Shown here: positions 40,384-52,900 of the stretch, one piece after another
How positions within the stretch are numbered: the first letter of the stretch is position 1
Layout: the number at the start of each line of letters is the position of its first letter
DNA from: an uncultured bacterium
Lineage (GTDB): Bacteria > Cyanobacteriota > Vampirovibrionia > Gastranaerophilales > Gastranaerophilaceae
Length of the DNA: 64,000 bases
Direction of reading: 5' to 3'
Assembly: GCA_902788345.1 (NCBI GenBank)
Contig: CADAJP010000006.1
Location: 124,001 to 188,000 of the forward strand
Position numbers and translations under genes: made by a program
The notes under the pieces: model-generated
What the model was told of the DNA's origin: nothing
The model's database searches: none
The model's input: the letters and a program-made list of their open reading frames with translations, nothing else

Positions 40384-42801
40384 ATGATTAATTTTGAACT
40401 TGTAAAGGACTATCTGCAAAATAAAAACTTTATTATGTGTATAACATCAGTATTCTTTATGTTGGGAGTACTGTCTTATTTTGGCGGAAAAGAAATATTA
40501 ATGTCAGTTATTTTAACTGTTGTTCTGGTGTTTCTTTTGAGTATTAAAATTTTTTCAGTTAAGCGGGCTGTTCTACTTGCATTGGTGTTTTATTGCGGAT
40601 TTTTTCTGACTTTTTTCAGGGTTTCAAAATCGGACGATTTGGTTGCTCTTGCTCCCTTAAATTCTACTTTTACCGGACGTATTGTGAGTGTACCTAACAG
40701 TGCCGAACAAGGTAAATCGAGATTTTTCTTTGAGGTTGACCATTGTGATAATACAGTTGCTTCCGGCAAGTCACTTGTTTCTGTTACGGGAGCAAAGGAA
40801 GAAATAGAAAAACTTAATATTGGTCAGAAAATAAGTATAACAGGGAGTCTGAGAAGACCATTTACATCTGCTAATCCGTCACAGTTTGATTACAGTTCTT
40901 ATCTGAGAAATTTTAATGTGTTTACCGTCATTTATTCTGATGGTGGGCAGTTTAAAATTCTAAATGAAAAGATGAGTTTTAAATGGAAATTCCTTGGGAA
41001 GTTGAATGATATGCGAACTTCAGTATTAAAAGTTCATTCAAAATATCTTGCGAGTCCTAATCTTGAAATACTCGGAGGAATTGTATTCGGAGATGATGCC
41101 GTTGCTCCGCCTGAATACATTAAAAATTCCTTTATAAATTCCGGTTTGCTTCATATTCTTGCAGCTTCAGGGATGAATGTTGCTTTTATATTTTCATTTT
41201 GGTTTTTCATATTGCGATTTTTAAGGGTACCGTACAGGGTCAGTGTTTCTTTGGGTATGGTTATGATTTTGCTTTATACCCTTATGACAGGGCTTGGGCC
41301 TGCTGTTGTTCGGGCTTCGTTAATGCTTTTGTTTGTTCTTGCTGGTAAGCTCATAAACAGAGATGCTCACAGTATTTCTTTGCTTTCTTTCATTGCGGTG
41401 TTAATGCTTATTTATAACCCCGCTTATATTAATGATGTCGGGTTTCAGTTGTCTTTTCTTGTAACTTTTGGGTTGATTACTACAGCAAATATAATATCTG
41501 AAAAACTTGCTAAAGTTCCAAACTGGCTAAAAATTCCGATACTAATCCCTTTGGTAGCTCAAATATGGATTATCCCGGTTCAAATGTTTTATTTTAATAC
41601 TGTAAGTATTTATTCTATAATTGCAAATATTATCTCTGCACCGCTATTAAGTGTAATCAGTTTTTGCGGTTTTGTAAGCTCGCTACTGGCGATGATAAAA
41701 CCGATTTCTGATTTTATATGTTTTACTTTTGATTTTTACAGTTGCTATTTTCTAAATATTCTTGTTTGGATTTCAGGTTTCTTTTCCGATTTACCTCATT
41801 GCTTGCTCCAGACAACTCATCCGAATATCTTTCAGCTGGTCTTATATTATACAATGCTTATAGGTGCAACATATTTAATAAAATATAATCGCTTTAAGCA
41901 AGCATTGTTGACTTTGTCTTTGTTTTCCGTAATTCTTTTATTTACAACCATAACCCCTGTTTCAAATAATCTGGAAATAATTGCCTTTGATGTTCAGAAT
42001 GCGGATTCATTTCTCATAAAAACTCCGCAGAATAAATACTTTTTTATTGATACCGGTAAAGCACCTTATAAAAGCGGTAACACTCAGGCAAAAATTATAA
42101 TGCTGAAATATTTGAAAGACAGAGGGATAAAGAATATTGAGGGTGTAATTGTAACTCATTTTGATAATGACCATTCCGGAGGAACATCTGATATTATATT
42201 AAATACAAAAGTTAAAAAGCTGTATCTTAACTCTGATAATGCACAAACTCAAACTGCACGAAATATATTTGCTAATGCCTCAAAAATCGGGCAAAAAATT
42301 GAAATTGCAAAAAACAACTCATTAATATACAAAGAGCCGAATTTAAAAATTAAAACATATAAGGCTGATATTAAAGGAAAAGATGAGAGTAACGGATGTT
42401 CTGTAATTACTTTGGTTTCTTACAAAAATTTTGATATGCTTTTTATGGGGGATGCCGGTGTAAATTCTTTTGAACAGGTTAAAAAGAATATTCCCCGCAA
42501 TGTTGAAGTTCTGAAGGTTGGTCATCATGGCGGGCCTGAAACTGTAAACGTTGATATGCTGGAACATTTGGGAAGCAGGGTTAGTGTTATTTCAACGGGA
42601 ATAAACACTTTTGGGCATCCGAATAAAGGAACTCTTGATTTACTGCGTAATACAACTATTATGCGGACAGATTTTCATAATTCGGTAAAAATATCAACTG
42701 ACGGAAATTCGTATGAATTATTTTCATATGATAACCATGATAAAAAATATTTTTTGAAAGAAAAATTTGATACAATAAGAGAAAATCAACCGAAAGATTG
42801 A
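40384..42801 (+). CDS. comEC: DNA internalisation channel ComEC/Rec2
   Basis: An 805-residue membrane protein that brings single-stranded DNA into the cytoplasm during natural transformation. An N-terminal OB-like periplasmic domain follows the first helices (LNSTFTGRIVSVPN). The Competence domain (about 215-500) contains GIVFGDD, LLHILAASGMNVAFIFSFW and LGPAVVRASLMLLFVLAGKL. The C-terminal metallo-beta-lactamase-like domain carries VIVTHFDNDHSGGTSD at about residue 590, GDAG and VLKVGHHGG. All three parts are complete. Confidence 0.96.
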   Translation: MINFELVKDYLQNKNFIMCITSVFFMLGVLSYFGGKEILMSVILTVVLVFLLSIKIFSVKRAVLLALVFYCGFFLTFFRVSKSDDLVALAPLNSTFTGRIVSVPNSAEQGKSRFFFEVDHCDNTVASGKSLVSVTGAKEEIEKLNIGQKISITGSLRRPFTSANPSQFDYSSYLRNFNVFTVIYSDGGQFKILNEKMSFKWKFLGKLNDMRTSVLKVHSKYLASPNLEILGGIVFGDDAVAPPEYIKNSFINSGLLHILAASGMNVAFIFSFWFFILRFLRVPYRVSVSLGMVMILLYTLMTGLGPAVVRASLMLLFVLAGKLINRDAHSISLLSFIAVLMLIYNPAYINDVGFQLSFLVTFGLITTANIISEKLAKVPNWLKIPILIPLVAQIWIIPVQMFYFNTVSIYSIIANIISAPLLSVISFCGFVSSLLAMIKPISDFICFTFDFYSCYFLNILVWISGFFSDLPHCLLQTTHPNIFQLVLYYTMLIGATYLIKYNRFKQALLTLSLFSVILLFTTITPVSNNLEIIAFDVQNADSFLIKTPQNKYFFIDTGKAPYKSGNTQAKIIMLKYLKDRGIKNIEGVIVTHFDNDHSGGTSDIILNTKVKKLYLNSDNAQTQTARNIFANASKIGQKIEIAKNNSLIYKEPNLKIKTYKADIKGKDESNGCSVITLVSYKNFDMLFMGDAGVNSFEQVKKNIPRNVEVLKVGHHGGPETVNVDMLEHLGSRVSVISTGINTFGHPNKGTLDLLRNTTIMRTDFHNSVKISTDGNSYELFSYDNHDKKYFLKEKFDTIRENQPKD

Positions 42802-43027
42802 TAGGATAAATGTATTTTTTACACTAATTCCAAGGTTGGCAAAATTCAAATGTAGTCTGCTTTTTGCCGGCTTAAAAATTGCATAATTTTCCCATGGACT
42901 TGAAATTTTAAATTTTTGTAATATAATAGTTATACAAACATATTCGAAGAAAGTGAAAACTTACTAATAATAAGTGTGCAAAAGTAACTTTTTGAGAATT
43001 TTCAATTTACAATCAGAGGATTTTATT

Positions 43028-43726
43028 TTGACTTTAAAAAAATTATTACTCTTTACCGCTGTTCTGGTGATATCATTATTTACACAGGTACAGGCAGCCC
43101 CAAGCGTAGAAACGGTTAAAGCAGCGATAGTGAAGTATTCTGTCGAAATGGGTGTTGATCCTGCAATAACTTTGAGTATTGCACAGGTTGAATCCGGTTT
43201 TAATCACAATTTAAAAAGTGCTTATGGCGCGGTTGGTGTTTTTCAGTTGCTTCCGTCAACTGCAAGAAGAATGGGGCTTAACCCATATTCGCTTGATGAC
43301 AACATCAAAGCGGGTATAATGTATTACAAATCTATGTTCCAAATGTTTGGTTCAATGCAGTTAGCTGTAGCGGCATATAATGCCGGCCCGGCGAATGTTA
43401 AAAAGTACAATGCGGTTCCGCCGTACAGAGAAACAAAGAATTTTGTTTCCTCAATAATGTCAGGTTATTATTATCTGAAGGCTCATACTGACCCTGCGGT
43501 TGTCGCTTATTATTCACAAAAGGCAAAGGAAAAAAAATCTCAAGCTGAAGCATCTGCTCAGGCTCAAAATTTGCCGAAAGTCGAACAAAAGCAGCAAGTT
43601 GTCGCATCTGCACCTGTTCCAAATACAGCAGTTTCAAAATCAGGCAAACTCAAAAAAGATTTGAGCCGTTCAATAAAAGGTTCACCGCTTGAAAACGGCG
43701 TAAAAACAAATACTATAGAGATGTAA
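43028..43726 (+). CDS. Exported lytic transglycosylase (SLT family)
   Basis: A 232-residue protein, starting with TTG 43028, 7 bases after AGAGGA. An in-frame GTG at 42974 has no ribosome site and would put a hydrophilic stretch before the signal peptide. The signal peptide (LLLFTAVLVISLFTQVQA) is cut near Ala-Pro-Ser. The SLT domain shows the catalytic Glu in SIAQVESGFNHNLKS, GAVGVFQLLPSTARRMG, and AVAAYNAGPANVKKY. The C-terminal tail is Gln/Ala/Lys-rich. It cleaves peptidoglycan glycan strands, and next to pilus genes it may open the wall for pilus passage. Confidence 0.92.
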   Translation: MTLKKLLLFTAVLVISLFTQVQAAPSVETVKAAIVKYSVEMGVDPAITLSIAQVESGFNHNLKSAYGAVGVFQLLPSTARRMGLNPYSLDDNIKAGIMYYKSMFQMFGSMQLAVAAYNAGPANVKKYNAVPPYRETKNFVSSIMSGYYYLKAHTDPAVVAYYSQKAKEKKSQAEASAQAQNLPKVEQKQQVVASAPVPNTAVSKSGKLKKDLSRSIKGSPLENGVKTNTIEM

Positions 43727-43746
43727 TCATAAAGTGTAACAAAAAA

Positions 43747-43779
43747 TGGGAGATAAGGTATTTATCTCCTATTTTTTTT
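43747..43779 (+). terminator. Rho-independent terminator
   Basis: The stem GGAGATAA/TTATCTCC with a 5-nt loop is followed by ATTTTTTTT. It separates the transglycosylase from the giant gene. Confidence 0.85.
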
Positions 43780-43833
43780 GTTCAAATTAATATTAAGATT
43801 ATTGTAAAAACTTTATCTCAACCACTAGTATTA

Positions 43834-43862
43834 TTGACAGAGATATGACATAATGATAATAT
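43834..43862 (+). promoter_or_regulatory. Probable sigma-70-type promoter of the giant gene
   Basis: A perfect -35 box TTGACA (43834-43839) lies 17 bases before TAATAT (43857-43862). An alternative -10, GATAAT, has 15-base spacing. This leaves a leader of about 110 bases before the start at 43980. Confidence 0.55.
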
Positions 43863-43979
43863 AAGTTTTGTATATACAAATAAATCGCGATAGGATAATT
43901 TAATATGCTGGAAAAACATAGTATTTGGTCTGTTTTTTGCAGTAAAACTACTGCATTATACTCAAAATTGGGAGACAGA

Positions 43980-46900
43980 ATGAAAAAACGCAGCTTGGCT
44001 TTCACTCTTACTGAAATGTTGCTTGCACTAGTTGTAGTGGCTATTTTAGCCGTTTTGATTTTGCCTGTAGTTACGACAAGGGCTCAGAATAAATCGTTTG
44101 CTTTGGCATATGAGTCACAGGTAAAGCAATTACTGAACTCTTTGACAGGATTGCACGTAATGGAGAATGTTACGGACATCAAAGATACAATGATGTATGT
44201 AGATGCTCCTGTTAATGATTATACAAATAGTTCAGGCGCGTATATCAAGAAATACATGAAGGTTTCCAAATATTGCGGAAACTCTCCGGGTGATTGTTTT
44301 GCCCAAAAATATTTCCAGTATAGAGATAAAGACCGCGAGGAATTTACTGTAGCGGATGAAGGTGGTGCAGATAAGCCTTTTGCTCAGGCTACAAAAGGTG
44401 CTTGTGCATTATTGAAAAACGGTGTCAGTATCTGTTTAAAACCGCAGGTAAAAAATGCTGAAGGCGGTACTCTTGCGATTTCCGGCTGGTTAGATTTAAA
44501 CGGTCCTAAAGGTCCAAATGTTTATGGTCGTGATTTAAGAACTTTTAATATAGATTTGAATGATCGTGTCGCGTATAGTGAAGAAGATCCGTTAGAAGTT
44601 ATAATGCCTGATGAGGCTGAAGGTTGTGTCGGTTCTGATTGTGTCACACCAAATGCGTGTCTTAGTGATCCTACATCAGAAGAATGTTGTAAGAAAAAAG
44701 TTCCTGTAGGTCCTGGGGATCCTTGTTGTAACTGGCACGCAAATCCTTCTGCTGTTCACCACAAAATATGTTTCCCTGATGACGAGGAGAAAAAGGAAGA
44801 GTGTGCCAACCACTCTATAACCGGTCCGGATGATGCTTGTTGTGCGTCTGTTCAGGATCCAAAATGTTGTGCTCCGGACAATTACAGTGAATATTGTTGT
44901 TCTACTGCAAATGCAGGTTCTGAACAATGTTGTAAAAACGGAATTGCAAGTGGCAAAATTGTATTGACAACCGACAGCAAATGTTGTCAATATGAATCAA
45001 TATATTTAGCTAATCAGGAGCTTTGTATTCCTCCTTGTAAATTAGACGAAAAGAATAACAGACCTGAATTAGGGGATAATTGGAGAAAAGGAAGATCAAA
45101 TCAATATTGTTGTGATTACTATTCAAGAAGAAAAGAAATCATACAGGTCGGTCCTACAGACGGATGTTGTATGTTTGAAGATGTATATAAAGACAAATTT
45201 AATGTTGTATCTTCTGACAGATGTTGTCGTTTGCAGAAGTTCCCGGGAACAAATCCTGATAAATTGAATGAATTATGCTGCAGCTGGAGATTTAACGAAA
45301 GGGATTTAGACGGAGTTTCTTGGTTAAGAACTCACGACTATAAAACAAAACCAAATGAAGATGTTGGTGCGGATACTCAAGCTGTTGTAAATAATGATAC
45401 AAATAAATATGATACATGTTGTCCGTATGCACTTTCAAAACTTGCGACAATGAACGCTGATGGTACTTGGACAGAAAGTACCGGCAACGGAATTTGGAGC
45501 CAAAATGGAATGGCTGATAAAGTTTGGAAGAATTGCTGTTCAAAAGCAAATGCTGCAAACGGAAACTGGACATATAAAGGAACAAATCTTTCTGCAGAAT
45601 GTTGTCACTTTATGGTAAAACAGAACTGTCGTGCAGATGATCCTCAGACTTGTAGAAAAGCGTTGATGGAAATCGATGACAGAACAGGTCGTGTGGGTGA
45701 ACTTCGTGCGGCTTGCTGTGGGTTTGATGAATTTAAAGATTATCCTGAATGTTGTTCAATGGGTATAGATGGTCTTAACATCTTCCGTAAGCCTGCTGAA
45801 CAGTGGCGTGAAGTATGTTGTATGCCTCACCTTGAATTCTATAATGAGGATCAGACAACTGCTCCCGGACCATCAGTTCAATGTTGTTTACAGGCAGGTC
45901 AAAGTGTACAGAATGAAAATCATCTTTGGTTCTGGAATCGTAATGCTAAGTTCAAAAAGGCTGGGAATAACCGTCTTGACGGATGTTGCGGTCAGGGCAC
46001 ACAGGTCTTTGAAGGCAAAGAAATGCGTAAATATGACAAGTGGCTTGTAAATTGCTGTCATTTGCGCAGTCCGAAGAAAGGTTCTGATAAGTATGCGGAT
46101 GTAACAGATTTTGTACGTGGTTGTTGTACCGGTGCAAATGAAAATCCTGCATCAACCGAAGCTTGGGCTGATGAGGATTCTGACCAGAACGAAGACTGTT
46201 GTTTGTCTTATGGTAGTGCAGAAGATAATAACACAGGTCACAGTCGTGACGACAAGCGTTGGTATTCTCGTTGCTGCGGTTCAAAATACGGTTCATTGAA
46301 CGGTGATTATAAAGTTAAATTGAAACTTGATCAGTACAAGTTCTACATCAAAGATGCGGGTTGCTGTACAAATGTTCGTTGGGTTGAAAACGGCAGCGAC
46401 AGTTGTTGTCAATTTGCTGTTGATGTAAAAACAGGTCTGGATTTAAGAACTCAGAATGACAGATACTGGTATTCAAACTGCTGTGAATATCCTGATAGAT
46501 ATGAGGGTGCAAGTTTAGACGGCAAGACCGGATTTAAAGTTTATCAGTCCAACTGTTGTACATTTGACAAAACAACTGCAAATGATGGTAAACGTCTAAA
46601 AGAATTCGGTAAGATTAGAACAGATGATAAAAATAAACAACAGACATTAAAATCTGATGAAAATAATAAATATTGTTGTGACCCTACAATTTCAGATAAT
46701 GGTGAAACTGCTCAGGCTCCGTCTGAATGGTGCTGTGAGCGATTTGTAGAAAAAGACGAAATGGTAAATGACTTTGATAATAAGAAATTATCAGAGCAGT
46801 ACAGAGGTCGTTGCTGCAGACACTATGAAGGTATGAGATGGAAAATTCATGAATTAACCTGTTCTGAATTGTGGATTTGTCAGGTCAGAGGTAAAAATTC

Positions 46901-49900
46901 AGAAGATGAAATGAACAACCCTGGCTATGGTTTGCCGCTTTGTTGTGAGGCTTTAGGACCAAAATATAACACCGAAGATATTTGGCGTGGTGCTTGCTGT
47001 GATTATCCTAAGAGTTATAAAACAAATGTTGACTACAGACAGATTTGTTGTCATCAGGATCCGAAAGTTGACTATACAAGGGTAAATGTTGCACATGGTT
47101 CACAGGTTGGTTTAAACAGTAATAAAGAATTCTGTTGTAAACCTGAATTGACAAAGGATGCAACAGGAGTATTCCCAAGCACTAATTGTTGTACATACTT
47201 CAAAGGCAGAGGAAACTACGCAAGAGATAATGATAACAAACCACTTTCTGAAGCATATAAAATTGATTGTTGTTATCAGTCTGATAATGCTGTAGGTTCA
47301 TCTACGGATTATTGTTCTGATTGTTCAATCAGATGGAAAGCCGGTGAAAAATATAATGTAGCGGGAGATGCATATAGTTCAGGTGCATGGCAGCATTATG
47401 ATTTCAAAGGATGTTGTACAAAAGTTTATAATGAAACAAGCAAAGACGGTACGATTCGTAACAAAACACCGTTGTGGCAGGATAACTGTTGTAACTATGT
47501 TACAGGCACAACGGATATGAATCGTTCAATTGCCGACATTAATAAATACTATGGTTCCCATGCAGAATATCGTGCACATTGTTGTATGGGCGGGGATACT
47601 CCTCAGCCTTCGGGTTGTGCTGCGATAACAAGTCCGGCTACAGCTCAAAATTGTAAATGTTGGATAGATAAAGGTATGTGGAATGGCTTGTCAGATAGTA
47701 CAAAGGCTGCGTGCTGTGCTTTAGGTCATGGTTTGAATTGTCCTGTTGTTTGTTCAACTCCTGATACAAGCAGAGTATCAGAAACTTGTTGTAGTGAATG
47801 GAGCGGTCAATTAACTTCATATCCGACAGTAAAAGATCAATGCTGTGCTATTACAAGCTTCAAAAATAATCATTCATCTTTATGTACTAGTTCAACTTGT
47901 CCTTCAACACCTATTGGAGCCAATGCATCAAATGTTTGTTGTAAGGAATGGAAGGATGCAGGAAAGATAAGTTTGACTCAAAACAAAGATGCATGGCTTG
48001 CGTGTTGTGCTAATCCTGACCAGGCTTTCTTTAATAGTAATAAAGAAGCTTGTTGTGCATATACAGCCGATTTTAATTGGGAGCTTAAAGCATACATTGA
48101 TAATTCTAGTAGTGCAATAAAATTTGATTTAGTTTCCAGTGGTTATGGTGAAACCGGTAAACAATTAAAAGTTACAGATATTAACTATGTGTGTTTTTCC
48201 AATGGTGGTCAACATATCACAGGAACTGCAGGTTCGATAACAACTGCTGTTGGTGTTAAAGGTGGATCATCTGCCTCTGTTTCTTCTTGTATTGGGCCGC
48301 AAATTACTCATGCCAAGGTAACTTATGATGGTATTGAGTTGTCCCCATCGGTATATTTTAAAGGGTTCTTTAAACGTGGTTACTTCTCAGACAAATGTAA
48401 TGCTCAATCTCAAGGAACAAGTGATTTCCCTGTTGAAGAACCACAGGTAGAAACTTGTCCTTCTACCCCAACAGTTGACAAGGCAACAGAAACTTGTTGT
48501 ACAAAGTGGAAATCCTCATTGAGCAATTCTGCTTATTCATCCGTAAAAGATAAATGTTGTACAATCAGCAGTTTCAAGAGTAGTAACTCAACATTGTGCG
48601 ACACTTGTCCTTCAACCCCAACAGTTGACAAGGCAACAGAAACTTGTTGTACAAAGTGGAAATCCTCATTAAGCAATTCTGCTTATTCATCAGTAAAAGA
48701 TAAATGCTGTACATATACTAATTTCAAAAGCAGTAACTCAACATTGTGTTCCGGTGGTGGTTGTCCTTCAACACCAACAACAAGCAGTGCAACTGAAACT
48801 TGTTGTACGGAATGGAAAAATAACAGCAAATTTGCAAATGGTGCAAATTCATCAGTATTAACCAAGTGTTGCCAAGGCGACAGTTTTGGTAAAGCTAATA
48901 AGACTTTGTGTTGTACATATCCGACTGATATTAACTGGAATTTGACAGTTTCTAATGTTCAAAATCCGTTATCAGCATCAACTGTTTCATTTACTTATAG
49001 CGGAAATGTTCAGTCCGGTGTTACGGTAAGAGCTAAAGACATAAAAGTTCATTATGATTGTTATGGCAATGCTGGTAGTCAAAGTGCCGGCGGTATGAAC
49101 GGTTTGACCTTGTCTTTTGATACAATCACCGGTAAGGGTTCAAAAACAGTTGCAAATCCTCACAGTGCTTCAAATTATAACAATTGTACCGCTAAATTTG
49201 TAAGTGCAAAAATAACTTTGGATTCCGGTTCAGGTGAAACTGCTATTTACACATTTGGCCGTGCTGAAAATAATGGTGAATCCTCCTTATCAGGCGAATA
49301 TAAAACAGGCGGGCCTACTTATTGTTCTAATTCACTGCCTGTAAATGATGTGAACAATGTATATGCTTGTGCTGCAAATCCGTCAACTCCTATTTCTGAA
49401 ACTTGTTGTACGGAATGGAAAAATAACAACAAATTTGCAAACGGTGCAAATTCATCAGTATTAACTAAATGTTGCGAAATTACTAATTTTAAAAATAATA
49501 ATTCAACATTATGTCCTTGTACTAAGAGCGATATTACATTATCTGTTATAAAGGATAATGCTCTTGGTTTTACTGTAGAAGCATCGAAAGCTGTTGAAGA
49601 AGATGTAAAAGTATATATCCAAACCCAATCTACATATTATGGCGGCCGTATGAATGGCTTAAGTATGAACGAGAGTGGTACTGTATCCATTAAAAAGGGT
49701 AGTAAAAAAGCTACGAGTGGTGTTGGTTGTACAGAAAATTTGAATGCATATTCTGAAGATGATGGCGATTTAATTTGTGATGGTGTTTCTGATTATAGTA
49801 TTGAATCTCCAACAACAAGTTGTCCTGCATATAAAATTGAAAATAATTCTTCAGGATCGAGTAGGCCAAAGATTGCAACTTGTACTGCTACTATAACATG

Positions 49901-52900
49901 GAATATACAAACAGACTCAACTGTCGGCTATGGTAACAATAATGTGTGGTTTATTGCGGATAAGGTTACCGCTTCAAATATTTATTGTACTGATGGCGGA
50001 ACTATGACAGATGAAGAACTTGATCAATTCTTACCTGTAATTGATCAATTAACCGGTCGGTATGCTCACCATGAATATTATGGTAGTGTTACAAGTACTG
50101 TAAATGTACCTGTATATTCAGCTGAAATGACAAATAATGGTAAAATGAGCTATGCTGATTCTCTGCATATCGTTAAAGATGGTGGAGGATATGGTATATC
50201 TTCAAATTCATATAATGGTGAATATTGGTCTGTTGATGGCTTGGAATGTTTGATATCAGTATATGGCGGAGGTAAAACTACTGCTTGTTCGGGTTCGCAG
50301 ACTTTTGCAATGCAGGTAACAAGAACCAGTAAGTCATCACTTGCTCAAAGAGTAATTGCGTTTGTAAAACATACATTCAACTCTCTGATTTCAAGAGTTA
50401 ATGAACTTGCACACGCAATTGTTGAAAAAATTGCAGATATAAGAGTTGCTCACAGACAAAAAGCAGCTGAAAGATTTGCTCAGTCTTCTGGTGACAATTT
50501 CGCCAATGTAAATGTTCCTGCGGCAAAGAAACTTACTGCCGGTAAGTATTCTCAAAGCAATGTTGCTCACGCGGCGGGTGATTTTGTTGACGGTATGAAT
50601 AAAGCAGGGGTAACAACTTCTGATTGGCATTGTTGTGTACCAAACTACGAAACACCAACCAAAGCTTGCTGCGAAGCATTCAAAAAACATGATTGGAAAG
50701 ACTTTGAAACTGAAGCAAGTGACCTAAGCCACGAATATAAATTATATTGTTGTAACACCCACGGTGTATGTCCTGAACCAAAGAACTGTACACTTGATGA
50801 TGTTGCAAACAATACTATTACATATGACCACTGTAAAGTTCTTGCAGAATCAAATAGTGCTGCAAACTGGACAAAAAGTCAGAATTGTTGTGCTTGTTTA
50901 GCAAACTATACTCCGCCTGGAAATTCTTCAGCAATGAAATATACTACAGACTGGAAAAAGACTTGCTGTTCAAGAGCAATGAATCAAAATGACGATCAAA
51001 CTCTGCAATTAACAGCTATAACCTCTAAACAAGAATACAGAGATTTGTGTTGTGTTGTTGCAGGTACAGGTTCAGATGGTTCAATCCATAGTAACAGAAC
51101 TACTGATAAAGACGAAAGATGTTGCAGCTATAATGTATCAACCAGCGAAAGCAATGCAAACGACTTCTGTTGCGGTAAAAAAGCAGCAGGTTTGAATACT
51201 CAAGGCTCAGGTCCTGTTGTTTGGGAATTGCTTAAAGATGGTAAAGAAGTAAGTGATTTCCGTGCAAAATGCTGTATGAAAGTTAACGACAAGTATTGTA
51301 CTTGTTCAGGTTTGTACGACAAATATCCAAAATCAAAAGACCTTAACAGTCATTTGGGTGGTAATGCAGTTAATTGTTGTGCCGACTTAAATTCTTACGG
51401 CGGTAAATCGGGTACGACTCTTTGGAAAGAAGCTTGTTGTCCTGTTGCACAGAATAATACTTCAACAATAATCGGCAGTGATGCAAACTTCAGAAGTCTA
51501 TGCTGCGACAGCTCTAAATATAGTTGTATCAATCATTATGACAAGACTTGTTCAACTGATGTAAATAGTACAATGTCGTATGGTAAAGACTGGAGATGTT
51601 GTTCAACAACAGCAGGTGCAATGCTTAGCGGTTCTAACCAAAAGAAAGGCTCAGGAAACTGGTTCTGTTGTTCTGATTTGAGTGCAACAACAACAAGAAA
51701 TATTACTCATAACGAAATTGCCCGCACTTCAAATTGTTGTAGGAGCGAAGGTATTCGTTTCGGTGGCGGTTCAGATCCGTCTTGTTGTACATTCAGTTCA
51801 TCAAATGAAATTACACAACAATGTTGTGAATGGAGGCGTGATGCGGTTAATGCTCCTGATGAGTGGATTCCATGGCAGGGTACATTAAGCGGATTCCGTC
51901 AGAGCTGTTGTACAAAATTTGCAAGCAATGATGCAAATAACGGATTCTGTACTTGTGAATATAACTATTCAAGTAACAGAGGTCAGTTGACTACAAATTG
52001 TTGTGATGCGTTGTTCTCTGCTCATAATAGCGAAACTGTTTGGAAAGATAATTGTTGTAACAAAACAAGAAATTCCGTTTCAAGAACAGGTCTTCACATC
52101 TTTGGCAAGACTGAAAAATCAAGCTGGCAAAATGCTTGCTGTAACCATAAAGACAACAGAAATAACGAAAGCGAAGGATGTTGTACATGGCGTGAAAGCA
52201 AGGGTATCTTCGACCGTGGAGTAAATAAATTCTCAGACGGTACAACCTTTGACGGATGTTGTTCAAACAATGGCTGGAACAAAGACAGTACAACATACAA
52301 ACAACGTTGTTGTCATAAGAATAATACAATTCAAAGCTGCTGTGAATATATGTATAGTGTAAATCCGAAAGATTCAAGCGTATTCTATGCAGAGGGTAAC
52401 TGTTGTAATTGGTCTTCATTAAAGAATAAGGATGAATGTTTGTCTGTGTGCGACCACTTTGAATTGGGTCATGATTACTATTATAAAGAGGGCGTAGGCA
52501 AAGTTTATTTGACTAATGCTGAAAAAGTTAAATGCTGTCAGGATTCTATAAATAAAGCAGGCGATAAAGGATGGCAGGACAGATGCTGTTTACTTGCAGA
52601 TGGTAATAACTTTGCCGTATCTCATAAGAACTGCTGTGACTACAGAACACGCGGCAAGTTAAGTGGTTTGACCGTATATCATTATACAAGGTCATCTTAT
52701 GATAATGGTTCTTGCTCGTGGACAGATTCAAACTGCTCTCCATACAATTATGGCGATTGGTATTGCGGTCATGATCAATGCAGCTACGGTGAGAGCGCTG
52801 ATTACAATGAATATTGTTGTGGTACCGGTAAGTTAAATGCAAATACTTTAAAAACTCAGTATAAAGCTGCAAAAGACGGATGTTGTGAGAATTCCCCAAC

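Noticed and set aside
43905..43979. Upstream in-frame start of the giant gene (MLEKHSIW...)
   Set aside because: It would place 25 polar residues in front of the prepilin leader. ATG 43980 has a ribosome site and gives the correct short basic leader.
50391..50690. Minus-strand reading frame inside the giant gene
   Set aside because: It is antisense to a strongly coding region, has no ribosome site, and its Phe/Ile/Arg composition is that of a reverse shadow.
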